Source of the DNA: Closterium sp. NIES-65
Lineage: Eukaryota > Streptophyta > Zygnematophyceae > Desmidiales > Closteriaceae
Length of the DNA stretch: 64,000 nucleotides
Direction: 5' to 3'
Assembly (NCBI GenBank): GCA_948144175.1
Contig: CANXME010002327.1
Coordinates: 558,001 to 622,000, forward strand
The position numbers were made by a program, and so were the translations under genes. Below, one piece after another: positions 20,995 through 33,220 of this stretch (positions are counted from its first letter, which is position 1; each line of letters starts with the position of its first letter). The notes below the pieces were generated by a model. The model had not been told where the DNA came from. It was given only the letters and a program-made list of their open reading frames with translations, and made no database searches.

Positions 20995-23900
20995 CTGGCT
21001 ACCCCTAGTGTCCTCTCTTTTGACGCTGAGGGTCGAGCCATTGACTCTGAGGTCTGGGTCGACTACTTGCAGCTGTTCTTACAGTGCGATAGGGCGGACG
21101 GTCTTTCCCTCTTTGACCTCACCTCTGGCGCCTCTCCTGCCCCTGCTGCTGATGGTGACCCCACTGTTCGCTCCCAGTGGGCCACCCGCGATGCTGATGC
21201 ACGTCTTGCTGTGCGTCGCCACCTGCCTACCACTGAGCGCGCGCACTTTAGTCAGTACAAGAGTGCTCAGACCTTGTACGACGCTGTAGTTGCGCGCTAC
21301 TCTTCCCTTGCCACTGCTGCACTGAGCCGCCTCATGCTGCCGTACCTCTTTCCTGACCTTGCTGCCTTTCCCACTGTCGCTGACCTCATTACGCACCTCT
21401 GCACTAGTGACACTCGCTACCGCGCCGCCCTTCCTGCTGAGTTCTGCGCCAAGAACCCCCCCCCCCCCATGTACATCACTCTCTATTACATAGTCACTCG
21501 CCTCCCTGACTCCCTTCGCGTAGTCAGGGACCACTTCCTCTCAGTCTGTCCCACCACTCTCACTGTCGACCTCCTCGAGAAGGCCCTCCTAGCGGCGGAG
21601 AAGAGCATCGTCGCTGTAGGAGCCTCTCGTGGTGACCCTCGCACCCCCATCTTTGAGGGGTGTTCTCCTTCCCCCCTGCTGCCCTCTGTTGCCTCTGCTG
21701 CTGCTGCCGACCTGCTTGGTCTTGAGTTGGTCGGCGCGGCGTCTGCCCCTAGCGGGAGACGTCGCCCTGGCAAGGGCAAGGGGGGCAAGGGCGCGCGTGG
21801 AGCTGGCAGGGGCGGTGGAGGTGGCGGTGGAGGCGGCGGAGGGAGTGGGGGTGGCGGTGGGAGTGGTGGCGGGGGCGGCGGTGGTGGTGGCAGCAGCGGA
21901 GGAGGAGGCGGTGGCGGCGGCAGCGGTGGGAGCGGAGGCGGCGGTGGTGGCGGAGGTGGAGGCGGCGGTGGCGGAGGGGGTGGAGCTGGTCGGGGTGGTG
22001 CCCCGCAGCGGAGCGGCTCTAGTGGTGGTCAGCGTCAGCAGCAGCAGCAGCAGCGTTCGCGGGACATCCTCCCGTCCCAGCAGCTCCGTGAGTGGTACAC
22101 GCAGCGTCAGCGGGGTGGGGGTTTTGGTCTGTGCACCTACGTCCTTCATTCCGGCGACCGCGCGGGTGAGCAGTGTGGGGGTGCCCACCCCACCCAGCGC
22201 TGCTTTGGCCGCCTGACGGACGATTGGCGTCAGCAGTTCCCCGAGGCTAGTGAGATTCCCCGTTGGGGAGAGCTGTCTAGGGCTGGCGTAGCTATCTTTG
22301 ATCTTGACTTTGATGCTATCCTTGCTGCCATGTATGCTGTGACTATTAGTGAGGAGGGTGACTGTTACCGGTGTGTCCCGCCCGACCCGGGCATTGGTAC
22401 TGCTGCGCTAGGTGCTTGTGAGGCTGCTGCTCTAGGTGCCAGTGCGTCTGCGCTTTTAGATACTGGTGAGGCTGCGCTCTCAGGTACTGCGTCGGCTTCG
22501 GCCTCCCTCACCTTCACACTTGACTCAGGGGCTTCTCGCTCCTTCTTTCGAGACCGCACCACACTCACGCCGCTTGGTCGGCCGGTTGCAGTCTCTCTGG
22601 CTGACCCCTCTGGGGGTCCTGTCCTCTCTCACTTCTCCACTGTCCTCCCGTGTCCGGCTGCCCCCTCGGGCACCCTGTCTGGTCTGTACCTCCCCTCGTT
22701 CTCGACGAACTTGGTGAGTGGTGCTGACCTGCAGGATGCGAGGGTTCACTAGTTTACTCCTGCGAGTCAGCGGGTGACCCACTGCTCGGACGCCCGCACC
22801 GGCCGACACCTGGCCACGTTTTCGCGTCGGCCGGGGTCGAGTCTCTACACCCTGACCAATGAGTCTCCTCCTGTCCCTGCGTCTGGCCAGGTAGCTGCGT
22901 CGGGTCAGGTGTTTGCTGCTGCGTCCAGGTCTGGTCCTGAGTCTGCCCCCTGCTCATGTCACCGCCTATCTCACAAGACTCTCCTGTGGCACCACCGTCT
23001 TAGCCACCCCTCCCTGCCTCGTCTTCGGGGCATGGCTTCCCGTGTCCTTGTCTCTGGTCTCCCCCAGTCTCTTCCTCCCCTTCCTTCGGTACCAGGACCT
23101 TCCTGTGTCCCCTGTGTCGAGGGGCGGCTCCGGGCTGCACCTCACTCCTCCCAGTTTCCCCCGACAGAGGCTCCTCTGCAGACGCTTCACATGGACGTGT
23201 GGGGCCCGGCCCGCGTCCGTGGACAGGGTCACGAGCGCTACTTCCTGCTGGTGGTTGACGACTACTCGCGTTACACCACAGTCGTCCCCTTGCGCAGCAA
23301 GGGTGATGTCACTGAGGTGTTGATCTACTGGATCCGCGCAGCTCGTCTCCAGCTCAGGAGGAGCTCCGGCTCGGACTTTCCTGTTCTGCGTCTGCACTCT
23401 GACCGAGGTGGAGAGTTCTACTCTGGCCTTCTGCAAGCCTACTGTCGTGCACGAGGCATCCGCCAGACCTTTACGCTTCCGGACTCTCCACAGCAAAATG
23501 GGATTGCTGAGCGCCGCATTGGCATGGTCATGGACGTCGCTCGTATGTCCATGATGCATGCGGCTGCCCCCCATTTTCTGTGGCCGTTTGCGGTTCGGTA
23601 CGCGGCGCATCAGATCAACCTTCAGCCCAGGGTCACCCGGCCGGAGACCTCCCCAGCTCTGCTGTGGATGGGGAAGGTCGGCGATGCGTCTGCGTTCCGT
23701 GTCTGGGGATCTCGTGCGTTTGTCCGCGACTTGTCTGCGGACAAGCTGTCCCCTCGTGCTGCTCCCTGTGTCTTCCTCGGCTTCCCCCCTGACGCCCCGG
23801 GGTGGCAGTTCTACCACCCCTCCTCTCGTCGTGTTCTGTCCTCCCAGGACGTCACGTTCGACGAGTCAGTCCCCTTCTACCGCCTCTTCCCCTACCGCAC

Positions 23901-26900
23901 TCCTTCCCTCCCCCCGCCACCGCACTTCCTTGTGACAGGTCCCCCCCCGGTAGACCCCCTTCCCCCTCAGGGTGTTGCCCCTTCAGGTGTGTCCAAGGTA
24001 GACGCAGTCGAGCCGGTCGAGGTTACTGGTGACTCTGGTCCTGCTGCGGGTGCTGAGCCTGGGGGTGCTGACTCTGGGGGTGCTGCGCGCGTGGGTGCTG
24101 AGCCTGGGGGTGCTGAGCTTGGGGGTGCTGAGTTTGGGGGTGCTGAGCCTGGGGGTACTGCGACTGGGGGTGCTGAGCCTGGGGGTGCGGAGTCTGGGGG
24201 TGCTGAGCCTGGGGGTGCTGTGACTGGGGGTGCTGAGCCTGGGGGTGTTGCGACTGGGGGTGCTGAGCCTAAGGGTGCTACGTCAGGAGCTACTAAGCCA
24301 GAGGGTGCAGCGTCTGGAGCTGCTGAGCCTGGAGTTGCGGAGCCTGCGGCCACTGGACCTCCACTTGTGGCGTCTGGCGGTGCGGGACCTGGAGGTTCTC
24401 CGGGTGCTTCGCCTCGGCGGGAGCCCCTCTCTCCACAGGAGCTGCGCGAGTGGTTTGCTCGCCGCTGGAGGCGTACGGCTGGAGCTAGAGCTCCTTCGGC
24501 TGCTGAGGGTACTTGTGCCGCTGGTCCCGGAGCTGCTGGGCCTTCGGCTCCGCCTGGAGCTGGAGCTGCTGCGGGTGTTGGTGCTAAGACTGCCGCTGTC
24601 CTTCCTAGCGGTGGTCCTGCTGCGGGTGCTGCTGGTGCTGCTGGAGGTCCTGCCACTGGAGGTGCTGTTGGCGCTGGTGCTGCTGCTGAGGGTGTTGTCC
24701 CTGCTGTGTCTGGAGTCGCCGCGCGGCCTCGGCCGTACTTCGTTCCAATCCTGCAGCAGGTTCTTGGTCTTTCTCCTCCTGCAGAGTGTCCACCGCCTGT
24801 CCAGTCACAGTCCCAGTTAGAGCCCGCCTCCCCACTTCCTGCTCCCTCTCCTTACTCTGGTCCTACTGGAGGTCTTGCTGAGCGTCGTGAGCCTGCGTCT
24901 CGTCCTGCGTCGCCTGTTCGTACTGCTCGCGCTAGTGGTCGCGGTTCGCGTCAGCGTCCTCCTCCTGTCCCTGGCACGCACCGGATGTCTTTGCGTCCGT
25001 CCACTGCTCCTCTGCGTGCCCCTTTGCCTTCTCATCCTGAGTCCTCTCTTCCTCCACTTGCCGACCCAGAGTCGGACTCTCTTCGTGCTGCCAGTCGTAC
25101 TGCCACACGTCTCCTTGCTACTGTCGTCACTGACCCCTCTTTTGAGTCCACTGCTGCGTCTGCTCTTGTTGCTGAGCTCGTCGACTTTGCTGCTCGCTGT
25201 CGTCTAGACTACGCTGCCAGTCTTGTTGCTGAGTCTGCGTCTGTCTGTCCTCCGTCCGTCGGGGGTGAGTGTGCTCTTGGCACGGACGTCCTTGAGGACA
25301 GGCAGGAGGAGTTCCAGTGTCTGGCTGCTGCTTCACCTCATCTCGCGTCCGTACTACTTGCCCCTGAGGGAGATCCGGATGCACTAGACATCCCGACTCC
25401 GCGCTCTTACGCGGAGGCCGTAGAGGGTCCCTACTCCTCTCAGTGGCACGCAGCTATGGATGCAGAGATGGCTTCCTGGAAGTCCACAGGCACCTACGTT
25501 GACGCGGTTCCCCCTCCTAGGGCGAACATCGTCAGTGGCATGTGGATCTTCAGGGTGAAGCAGCCGCCTGGCTCTCCACCTGTCTTCAAGGCGCGGTACG
25601 TCGCTCGTGGCTTCAGTCAGCGGCAGGGAGTTGACTACTTTCATACCTTCTCTCCCACCCCGAAGATGACCACTCTTTGGGTGCTGCTGCACATAGCCGC
25701 TCAGCGCGACTACGAGCTCCACTCTCTTGACTTCAGCACTGCTTTCTTGCAGGGTAGCCTGCACGAGGAGATCTGGCTGCGCCGTCCACCTGGCTTCACT
25801 GGGACTTTCCCTCCTGGCACCCAGTGGAGCCTCCGACGGCCAGTCTACGGTCTCCGCCAGGCACCGCGTGAGTGGCACGACACACTGAGGACTACGCTTG
25901 CGGCTCTTGAGTTTGCTCCCTCTACTGCTGACCCGTCGTTGTTTCTGCGCACCGACACTTCATTGCTGCCGTTCTACATCCTCGTGTACGTCGACGACTC
26001 GGTCTTTGCCACAGCTGACACTGCTGGACTCGCCTACGTGAAGTCCGAGCTGCAGAAGAGACACACGTGCACAGACCTGGGTGAACTGCGCAGCTACCTT
26101 GGCTTGCAGATCACTCGGGACAGAGCACGCCGCACCATTACCTTGACTCAGTCACACATGGTGCAGCAGGTCCTTCAGCGCTTCGGCTTCACGTACTCCT
26201 CGCCTCAGGCCACTCCTCTGTCTACTCGCCACTCGCTCTCAGCTCTGCCTTCGGATGAGTCCATAGAGTCGAGTGGCCCGTACCCAGAGCTTGTTGGCTG
26301 CCTCATGTACCTGATGACCTGCACACGACCTGACCTTGCATACCCTCTTAGCATTCTTGCACGCTATGTTGCTCCTGGGAGACACCGACCAGAGCACATG
26401 GCTGCAGCGAAGAGAGTGTTGCGCTACTTGTGCAGTACGTCGGGCATGGGGCTAGTGCTTGGAGGGCGGAGTCCAGTGGTCCTCACTGGGCACACGGACG
26501 CTTCTTGGGCTGACGACTAGGCTACGCAGCGGTCGTCACAGGGTTACACCTTCAGTCTTGGTTCCGGCTCTGTCTCGTGGCGGGCTACTCGCTCGTCTTC
26601 TGTTCTCGGCTCCAGTTGTGAGGCTGAGATCTACGCCGGGGCCATGGCTGCACAGGAGCTTCGCTGGCTCACCTACCTGCTGACTGACCTTGGAGAGCCG
26701 CCTCGTTCTCCTCTAGTGCTGTACGTAGACAACAAGGCCATGCTGGCCTTGAGTCGAGAGCAGCGCTTGGAGCACAGAACGAAGCACATTGCTCTCCGTT
26801 ACTTTCTTGCTCGTGAGCTGCAGCAGCGTGGTCAGTTGCGACTTGCATACGTGGCCTCTGAGGCCAACACTGCTGATGTGTTCACCAAGGCACTTGCGCC

Positions 26901-26970
26901 TTGTGACCATCAGCGCTTCTGCACTCAGCTGGGTCTTGTACCTGTCTTGCCTCACTTGCTCTCCTCTTGA
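20995..26970 (+). CDS. E5 gag-pol polyprotein (Copia), two in-frame TAGs, start ATG changed to CTG
   Basis: Single frame of about 1,991 codons; residues counted from the CTG at 20995 that replaces the ATG of sister copies. Capsid 1-240; C tract of 13 C in frame; poly-Gly linker about 270-335; knuckle CTYVLHSGDRAGEQC-GGAH-PTQR-C about 380-403; protease DSGAS at 510; integrase HHCC about 660-720 and core D734, D803, E839 (DD35E spacing); variable AEPGG-type repeats about 1015-1130; RT with SLDFSTAFLQGS, YGLRQAPREWH and YVDD near 1665; RNase H with DASWADD near 1838 and ADVFTKALAPCDHQRF. Only two lesions: Gln-to-TAG at 22750-22752 and 26518-26520. Terminator TGA at 26968-26970. Copy-and-paste transposition functions are all encoded; whether any product is made depends on non-AUG start and TAG read-through. 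Confidence 0.93.
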
Positions 26971-27175
26971 CCTTGCTTGTACTGTCACATATATATACCT
27001 GCTCTTGCTTGTCTAGCTCTATATATATGTGTGTACTCTTGCATGTGAACTAGCCTTGTGGCCTTGTCATTGTGCTCGGACTGTGTGGTGACTTTGTGAT
27101 CCACCCTGAGCTTGCTCTGCTTTGCTTGACTGGTCTTGTGACCCCTTGATCTCCCACACTTTGCCTATGGGGGTG
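26971..27175 (+). other. E5 3' untranslated region and polypurine tract
   Basis: Holds two TA-rich tracts (26988-26998 and 27021-27030), then the conserved GTGATCCACCCTGAGCTTGC block and the polypurine tract TATGGGGGTG just before the 3' LTR. The same order follows pol in E2, E3 and E7. Confidence 0.7.
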
Positions 27176-27309
27176 TGTTAGAACATTATATAGCTTATGC
27201 TGTTGTGTAGGCTATAGTGGGGTATCCCATAGGGGGTACAACCCAATTAGGGTTTCCTATATGTACTCACTTCATTCATAGTTCATTCATTCGCGTTCTC
27301 CTTTTCACA
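27176..27309 (+). repeat. E5 3' LTR (134 bp)
   Basis: TGTTAGAACATTATATAGC to CTTTTCACA; three substitutions relative to 19876-20009. GTAAT follows as the target duplicate. Confidence 0.92.
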
Positions 27310-27314
27310 GTAAT

Positions 27315-30300
27315 GCAGAGCAATGTGCTTCGTTCTGTGCTCCAGTCTGTGCTCCTCACACAAGGCAATGGCTGCCTTGTTGTCGACGTTCAGCACTGGA
27401 GGAGAACGAGGCTACTCTCCAAGGTCGGTCAGCAAGTAAGTGAGCCAGCGTAGCTCCTGTGCCGCCATGGCTGTGGCGCAGATCTCAGCCTCACAACTGG
27501 AGTTGAGAACAGAAGAAGAGCGAGTAGAACGCCAAGAAACAGAACCAGAGCCAAGACTGAAGGAGTAACCCTGAGACGACCGCTGAGTAGCCTGGTCGTC
27601 TGCCCAAGAAGCGTCTGAGTGCCCAGTGAGAACAACTCGGACTCGCCCTCCAAGCACTAGCCCCATGCTCGACGTACTGCACAAGTAACGCAACACCCTC
27701 TTAGCTGCATCCATGTGCTCCTTCCGGTGACGGCCGGGAGCGACATAGCGTGCAAGAATGCTGAGAGGGTATGCAAGGTCTGGTCGAGTGCAGGTCATCA
27801 GGTACATGAGGCAACCCACAAGCTCTGGATACGGGCCACTCGGCTCTAGGGACTCATCCGGAGGCAGAGCTGAGAGCGAGTGACCGGTAGGCAGAGGAGT
27901 GGGCTGAGGCGAGGAGTACATGAAGCGGAAGCGCTGAAGGACCTGCTGCACCATGTGTGACTGAGTCAAGGTGATGGTGCGGCGTGCTCTATCCCGGGTG
28001 ATCCGCAAGCCAAGATAGCTTGTCAGTTCACCCAGGTCTGTGCACGTGTGTCTCTTCTGCAGCTCCGACTTCACGTGGGCGAGTGCCACAGTGTCAGCAG
28101 TAGCAAAGACCAAGTCGTCGACGTACACAAGGACGTAGAACGGCGGCAGTGAGGTGTCGGTGCGTAGAAACAGCGACGGGTCAGCAGTAGAAGGCGCGAA
28201 CCCAAGAGCCGCAAGCGTAGTCCTCAGTGTGTCGTGCCACTCACGAGGCGCCTGGCGGAGACCGTAGACTGGCCTTCGGAGGCTCCACTGGGTACCAGGA
28301 GGGAACGACCCAGTGAAGCGAGGTGGACGGCGCAGCCAGATCTCCTCGTGCAGGCTGCCCTGCAGGAAAGCAGTGTTGAAGTCAAGCGAGTGGAGCTCGT
28401 AGTGACGCTGAGCGGCGACGTGCAGCAGAACCCGAAGAGTGGTCATCTTTGGGGTCGGGGAGAAGGTCTAGAAGAAGTCAACTCCCTCTCGTTGAGTGAA
28501 GCCTCGTGCAACGTAACGCGCCTTGAAGACATGCGGAAAGCGCGGCGGCCGCTTCACCCTGAACATCCAGATGCCACTGACGATGTTCGCCCCAGGCGGG
28601 GGAACCTCGTCGACGTAGGTGCCTGTGGACTTCCAGGAAGCCATCTCTGTGTCCATGGCTGACTGCCACTGAGAGGAGTAGGGACCGGCCATCGCCTCTG
28701 CGTAAGAGCGTGGGGTCGGGATGTCTGGTGCATCCGGGTCTCCCTCAGGGGCAACAAGCATGGACACGAGATGGGGCAAAGCGGCAGCAAAGCACTCAAA
28801 CTCCTCTTGCCTGTCCTCAAGGACGTCAGTGCCAAGAGCAAACTCACCCCCGACGGACGGAGGACAGACAGACTTCGACTCAGCAACTAGGCTAGCAGCG
28901 TAGTCTAGACGACAGCGAGCAGCAAAGTCGACAAGCTCAGCAACTAAGGCCGACGCAGCAGCAGACTCAAAGGAAGGGTCAGTAACAACAGTAGCCAGGA
29001 GACGCGTGACAGTAGGACTGGCAGCACGAAGAGAGTCTGACCCAGGGTCAGCAAGAGCAGGAAGAGAAGAAGCAGGAGGAGACGGCAGTGGGACACGCTG
29101 TGGAGCAGTGGACGGACGAAGCGCCATCCGGTGAGCGCTTGGGACTGCAGGAAGACGCTGACGCTAGACACGACTACTAGAGAGAGCAGTGCGGACACGC
29201 GACGCAGGACGAGACTCAGACGACGCAGGACGAGACTCAGGCTCACGACGCTCATTAAGACCTCCAGTCGGACCAGTGTAAGGAGCAGGACCAGGGAGAG
29301 GGGAGGCAGACGGTAGCTGCGACTGCAGCTGGACAGACGAAGGACACGCTAAGGAGGGAGGAGGACAAGGAGGAGGGAGCTGACCAAGAACCTGCTGAAG
29401 GAGCGGAACGAAGTACGGTCGGGACCGTGCAGCGACACCAGAGTCAGCAGGGACACTCGCACCAGGGTCCGCAGCACAAGTAGCAGCTCCAACGCCCGGT
29501 TCCGCAGCACCAGCGGTAGCTCCAACGCCCGTGTCCTCAGCACCAGCAGAAGCTCCTACGCCCGGGTCCGCAGCACCAGCGGCAGCTCCAACGCCCGGGT
29601 CCTCAGCACCAGCAGCAGCTCCAACGCCCGGGTCCGCAGCACCAGCGGCAGCTCCAACGCCCGGGTCCTCAACACCAGCAGAAGCTCCAACGCCCGGGTC
29701 CACAGCACCAGCGGCAGCTCCAATGCCCGGGTCCGCAGCACCAGCAGCAACTCCAACGCCCGGGTCCTCAGCACCAGCAGCAGCTTCAACGGCAGCGGGG
29801 TCCGCAACACGAGGCACGCCACTCCGAAGAGTGCAGCGCCGCTCGTACCACTCACGGATCGGCTCGCGGGAGGGGAGCTCCCGAACGGGAGAAGAAGCAC
29901 TAGCACCAGTCCCAGCAGCACGTCCGGCTCGAGCGGCACCTCTCCTGAGGCTGCAGTACTGTAAGTACCACTCACGCAGCTGCTCCGAGGAGAGGGCTCC
30001 TCCAGGTGTAGGACTACCAGGCCCAGTACCTCCAGACCCAGAATCCCCAGACTTTGGACTCTGCGGCTCAGCACCACGAGGCTCCACACCCCCAAGCTCA
30101 GCACCCCCAGGATCCACACCCCCAAGCTCCACACCCCGAGGCTCCACTCCCCCAAGCTCCACTCCCCCAGGCTCCACACCCCCAGGCTCCACACCCCCAG
30201 GCTCAGCACCCCCAGGCTCAGCACCTCCAGCAGGACGGGAGTCGACAGCTACCTCAACAAGCTCAACCGGGTCTACCTGAGACACACCTGAGGGAGCGGC

Positions 30301-33220
30301 ACTCTAAGGGGGGAGGGGGTCTGCAACAACAGCTCCTGGGGCGAGGAAGAGAGGCGGGGGGGGGGAGCGGGGCAGTGCGGTAGGGGAAGAGGCGGTAGTA
30401 GGGGACGGACTCGTCAAAAGTGACGTCCTGAGAGGGCAAGACTCGGCGCGAGGTGGCGTGGTAAAACTGCCAACCAGACGCGTCCGGGACAAAGCCGAGG
30501 AAGATGCAGGGAACAGCACGGGAGGAGAGCTTGTCCGCAGACGTATCGCGGATAAAAGCTCGAGAGCCCCAGACCCGGAAACGCGACACATCGCCAACCT
30601 CCCCCGTCCACAACAGCGTGGGCGAGGTCTCCGGCAAGGAGACACGGGGCCAGAGGTTGAGCTGATGCGCAGCGTACCGGACTGCAAACGGCCACAGAAA
30701 GTGGGGGGCAGCCGCATGGATCAAGGAGGTACGGGCGACCTCCATGACCAGGCCAATGCGGCGCTCCGCAACTCCATTCTGCTGTGGAGAAGCCGGAAGC
30801 GTGAACGACTGCTCAATGCCGTGCTCAGCACAGTAGGCTGCCAAGAGGTCGGAGGAGAACTCACCACCTCTGTCAGAGTGCAAGCGTAGGACAGGAAAGT
30901 CCGAGTGAAAACGCTCGCTGAGCTGGAGACGGGCTCTGCGGATCCAAGGGATCAAGACATCAGGGACCTCACCCTTGGTGCGCAAGGGGAAGACCGAGAT
31001 GTAGCGCGAGTAGTCGTCAACAACTATCAGGAAGTACCTCTCCTGACCCTGACCACGGACGCGGGCTGGGCCCCACACGTCCATGTGGAGCGTCTGCAAG
31101 GGAGCAGTCGTCCGGGGAAACGAGGAGGAGTGAGGAGCGGCGCGCTGCCGTCCCTCGACACAGGGGAGATAGGTAGGAGCAGGCGAGGGTGGGAGGGCAG
31201 GAAGGACCCTGGGCAGGCCAGAGACAAGGTACCGGGAGTGCATGGCACGAAGCCGCTGCACAGACGGGTGGCCAAGGCGGTGGTGCCAGAAGACAGTCTC
31301 GTGTGCCAAAGAGCGACACGAGCAGGGGGCGGACAGCTGACCTGACGCGGACGCGAACGAAGACGCAGCAACTTGAGGGGACTCAGTAGTCAGTGTGTAC
31401 AGGTCCGACCCCGGCTGCCGAGTGAAGGTAGCCAAGTGACGGCCCGTACGAGCACACGTACAGTGTGTCATGCGCTCGTAGGTAGGGGTGAACTGGTGAA
31501 CACCCCCGTCCTGGAGCGCACATCCTGCCACCAAGTTCGTAGAGAACGAGGGGAGGTGGAGACCTGACAGTGTGCCCGACGGGACCGCACGGCAGGGAAG
31601 GACAGTGGAAGAGGTTGCAATGACCGGACCCCCAGAGGGGTCAGCAAGGGAGATAGCAACTGGCCGAGCAAGCGGCGCAAGGGCAGTGCGGTCACGAAAG
31701 AAGCAGCGAGAAGCACCTGAGTCCGGTGTGAAGGTGTGCAGTGCGGCAGTCGACGCAGTACCAAGGGGGAGAGACACACGAGTACCTAGAGCAGCAGCCT
31801 CACCAGCACCTGGGGTAGCCGACACGCGAGTACCTGGAGCGGCAGACGCACTGGCCCTAATGCCCGGGTCGGGCGGCACACACAAGTACTCAGCACCCTC
31901 TCCACTAGTAGACATCACATACATGGCAGATAGAATAGCATCAAAGTCTAGAGCATAGATATCAATCCCCTTCTTCAGGAGATCAAGTCAGCGGGGCAGC
32001 TCAGTAGCCTGAGAGAACTGAACACGCCAAGCGTCGTCGAGACGAGAGAAGCAGCGCTGTGTGGCGTGCGGTCGTCCACACTGCTGACCAGTGCGGTCAC
32101 CAGTGCGAATGACGTACGTGCAGCTAAGACCACCCCCACCCCCGTGCAGAGAGTACCACTCACGGACCTCCTGGGGCTAAGGAGTGTGCTGCTGGCCCTG
32201 GCCACCGCCAGCACCTCCACGGCCACCACCACCGCTGCCACCTCCTCGACCACCCCAACCCCTGCCGCCGCCTCGTCTGCCGCCACCCCAACCGTAGCCT
32301 CCACTCCTGCCACCTCCCCCGCCGCTGCCGCCACCACCCCCACTGCTACCACTCGCCCCTCCAGCCAAGCCACCACCCCCACTGCCTCCACCGCCCCCAC
32401 CGCCGCCTCCCCCGCCGTCACCGCCACCACCCTTGCCCCCTTTGCCCTTGCCGCTGCGGCGTCCGCTCGAGGCAGACGCAGCGCGGACCTTCTCAGCACC
32501 AAGAAGGTCGACAGCAGCAGCAGAGGCGACAGAGGGAAGAAGGGGGGAAGGAGAACACCCCTCAAAGAACGGGGTACGGGGGTCGCAACGAGAGGCACCT
32601 ACAGCGACTATGCTAGTCTCAGCTGCAAGTACCTCCTTCTCGAGGAGGGCAATGGTGAGCTCAGTGGGGCAACGAGCTAGGAAGTGGTTCCTGACAGCAC
32701 GTAGTGTGTCGGGGAGGCGGGTGACTAGGTGGTAGAGAGTGAGCCAGAGTGGAGGGGGGTGCGTGGCAAGGAACTCAGCAGGCATGGCGGCACGGAAGCG
32801 GGCCTCACTAGTACGGAGGTGCGTGATGAGGTCAGCGACTGTGTGAAAAGAGGCCAGGTCGGGAAACAGGTAGGGGAGGGAGAGACGGCCTAGTGCGGCA
32901 GAGGCAGGTGAGGAGTAGCGAGCAACTGCAGCTGTGTATAGTGCCTGTGCAGTCTTGTGCTGACCAAAGTGCTCGCGTTCGTCTATTGGCAGGGAGTTGC
33001 GAATAGCGAAGCGAGCGTGGGCATCACGAGTCTGCCACTATGAGCGAGCAGTGGTGTCAGCAGTAGCAGCAGGGGCAGTGACATGGCCTAGGGCGTGATC
33101 GTACAGTGAGATGTCATCCTTGGCTGTGAGCTGTAGGTAGAGGTGCAGGTCATCGAGCCAGGTGTCAAACTTCACACGGCGGCCCTCAGCATCGAACACG
33201 AGAACCTGTGGGCTAGCCAT
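27315..33220 (-). pseudogene. E4 gag-pol polyprotein (Copia), main part
   Basis: ATG 33220-33218 (MASPQVLVFDAEG). Order: capsid; poly-Gly linker (about 32450-32220); knuckle CTYVIRTGDRTGQQC-GRPH-ATQR-C near 32130-32055; protease DSGASRCFF near 31715; integrase with HRLGHPS, C..C, LHMDVWGP, HSDRGGEF and QQNGVAERR (31330-30750); linker of VEPGG and ADPGVGAAAG repeats (30260-29440); RT with YGLRQAPREWH and YVDD near 28110; RNase H to 27412. Stops: TAG 33038 (Gln), TAG 32177, a TGA near 31987 (Trp), TAG 29164, TAG 28468 (Gln in VDFFQTF) and TAG 27412. A frameshift lies near 30290-30390, next to a G-rich run. Continues at 19875 beyond E5. Catalytic motifs are preserved, so decay is mainly by nonsense mutation. 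Confidence 0.9.
29440..29800 (-). repeat. E4 33-bp coding minisatellite (11-residue repeats)
   Basis: About ten tandem 33-bp units, each with CCCGGG, encoding alternating GAEDPGVGAAA and GAADPGVGAAA. The alternation gives a 66-bp higher-order unit. It lies between integrase and RT, replacing the AEPGG repeats found there in E2, E5 and E7. Confidence 0.8.

Larger units (their letters stand above)
19876..27309 (+). mobile_element. E5: best-preserved Ty1/Copia element, nested inside E4
   Basis: 7,434 bp, plus strand, opposite to its host. LTRs 19876-20009 and 27176-27309 differ at 3 of 134 positions. The TSD is GTAAC (19871-19875) versus GTAAT (27310-27314), one mutation. The host sequence on both sides is E4 RNase H, so E5 is younger than E4, which is younger than H0. 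Confidence 0.94.
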
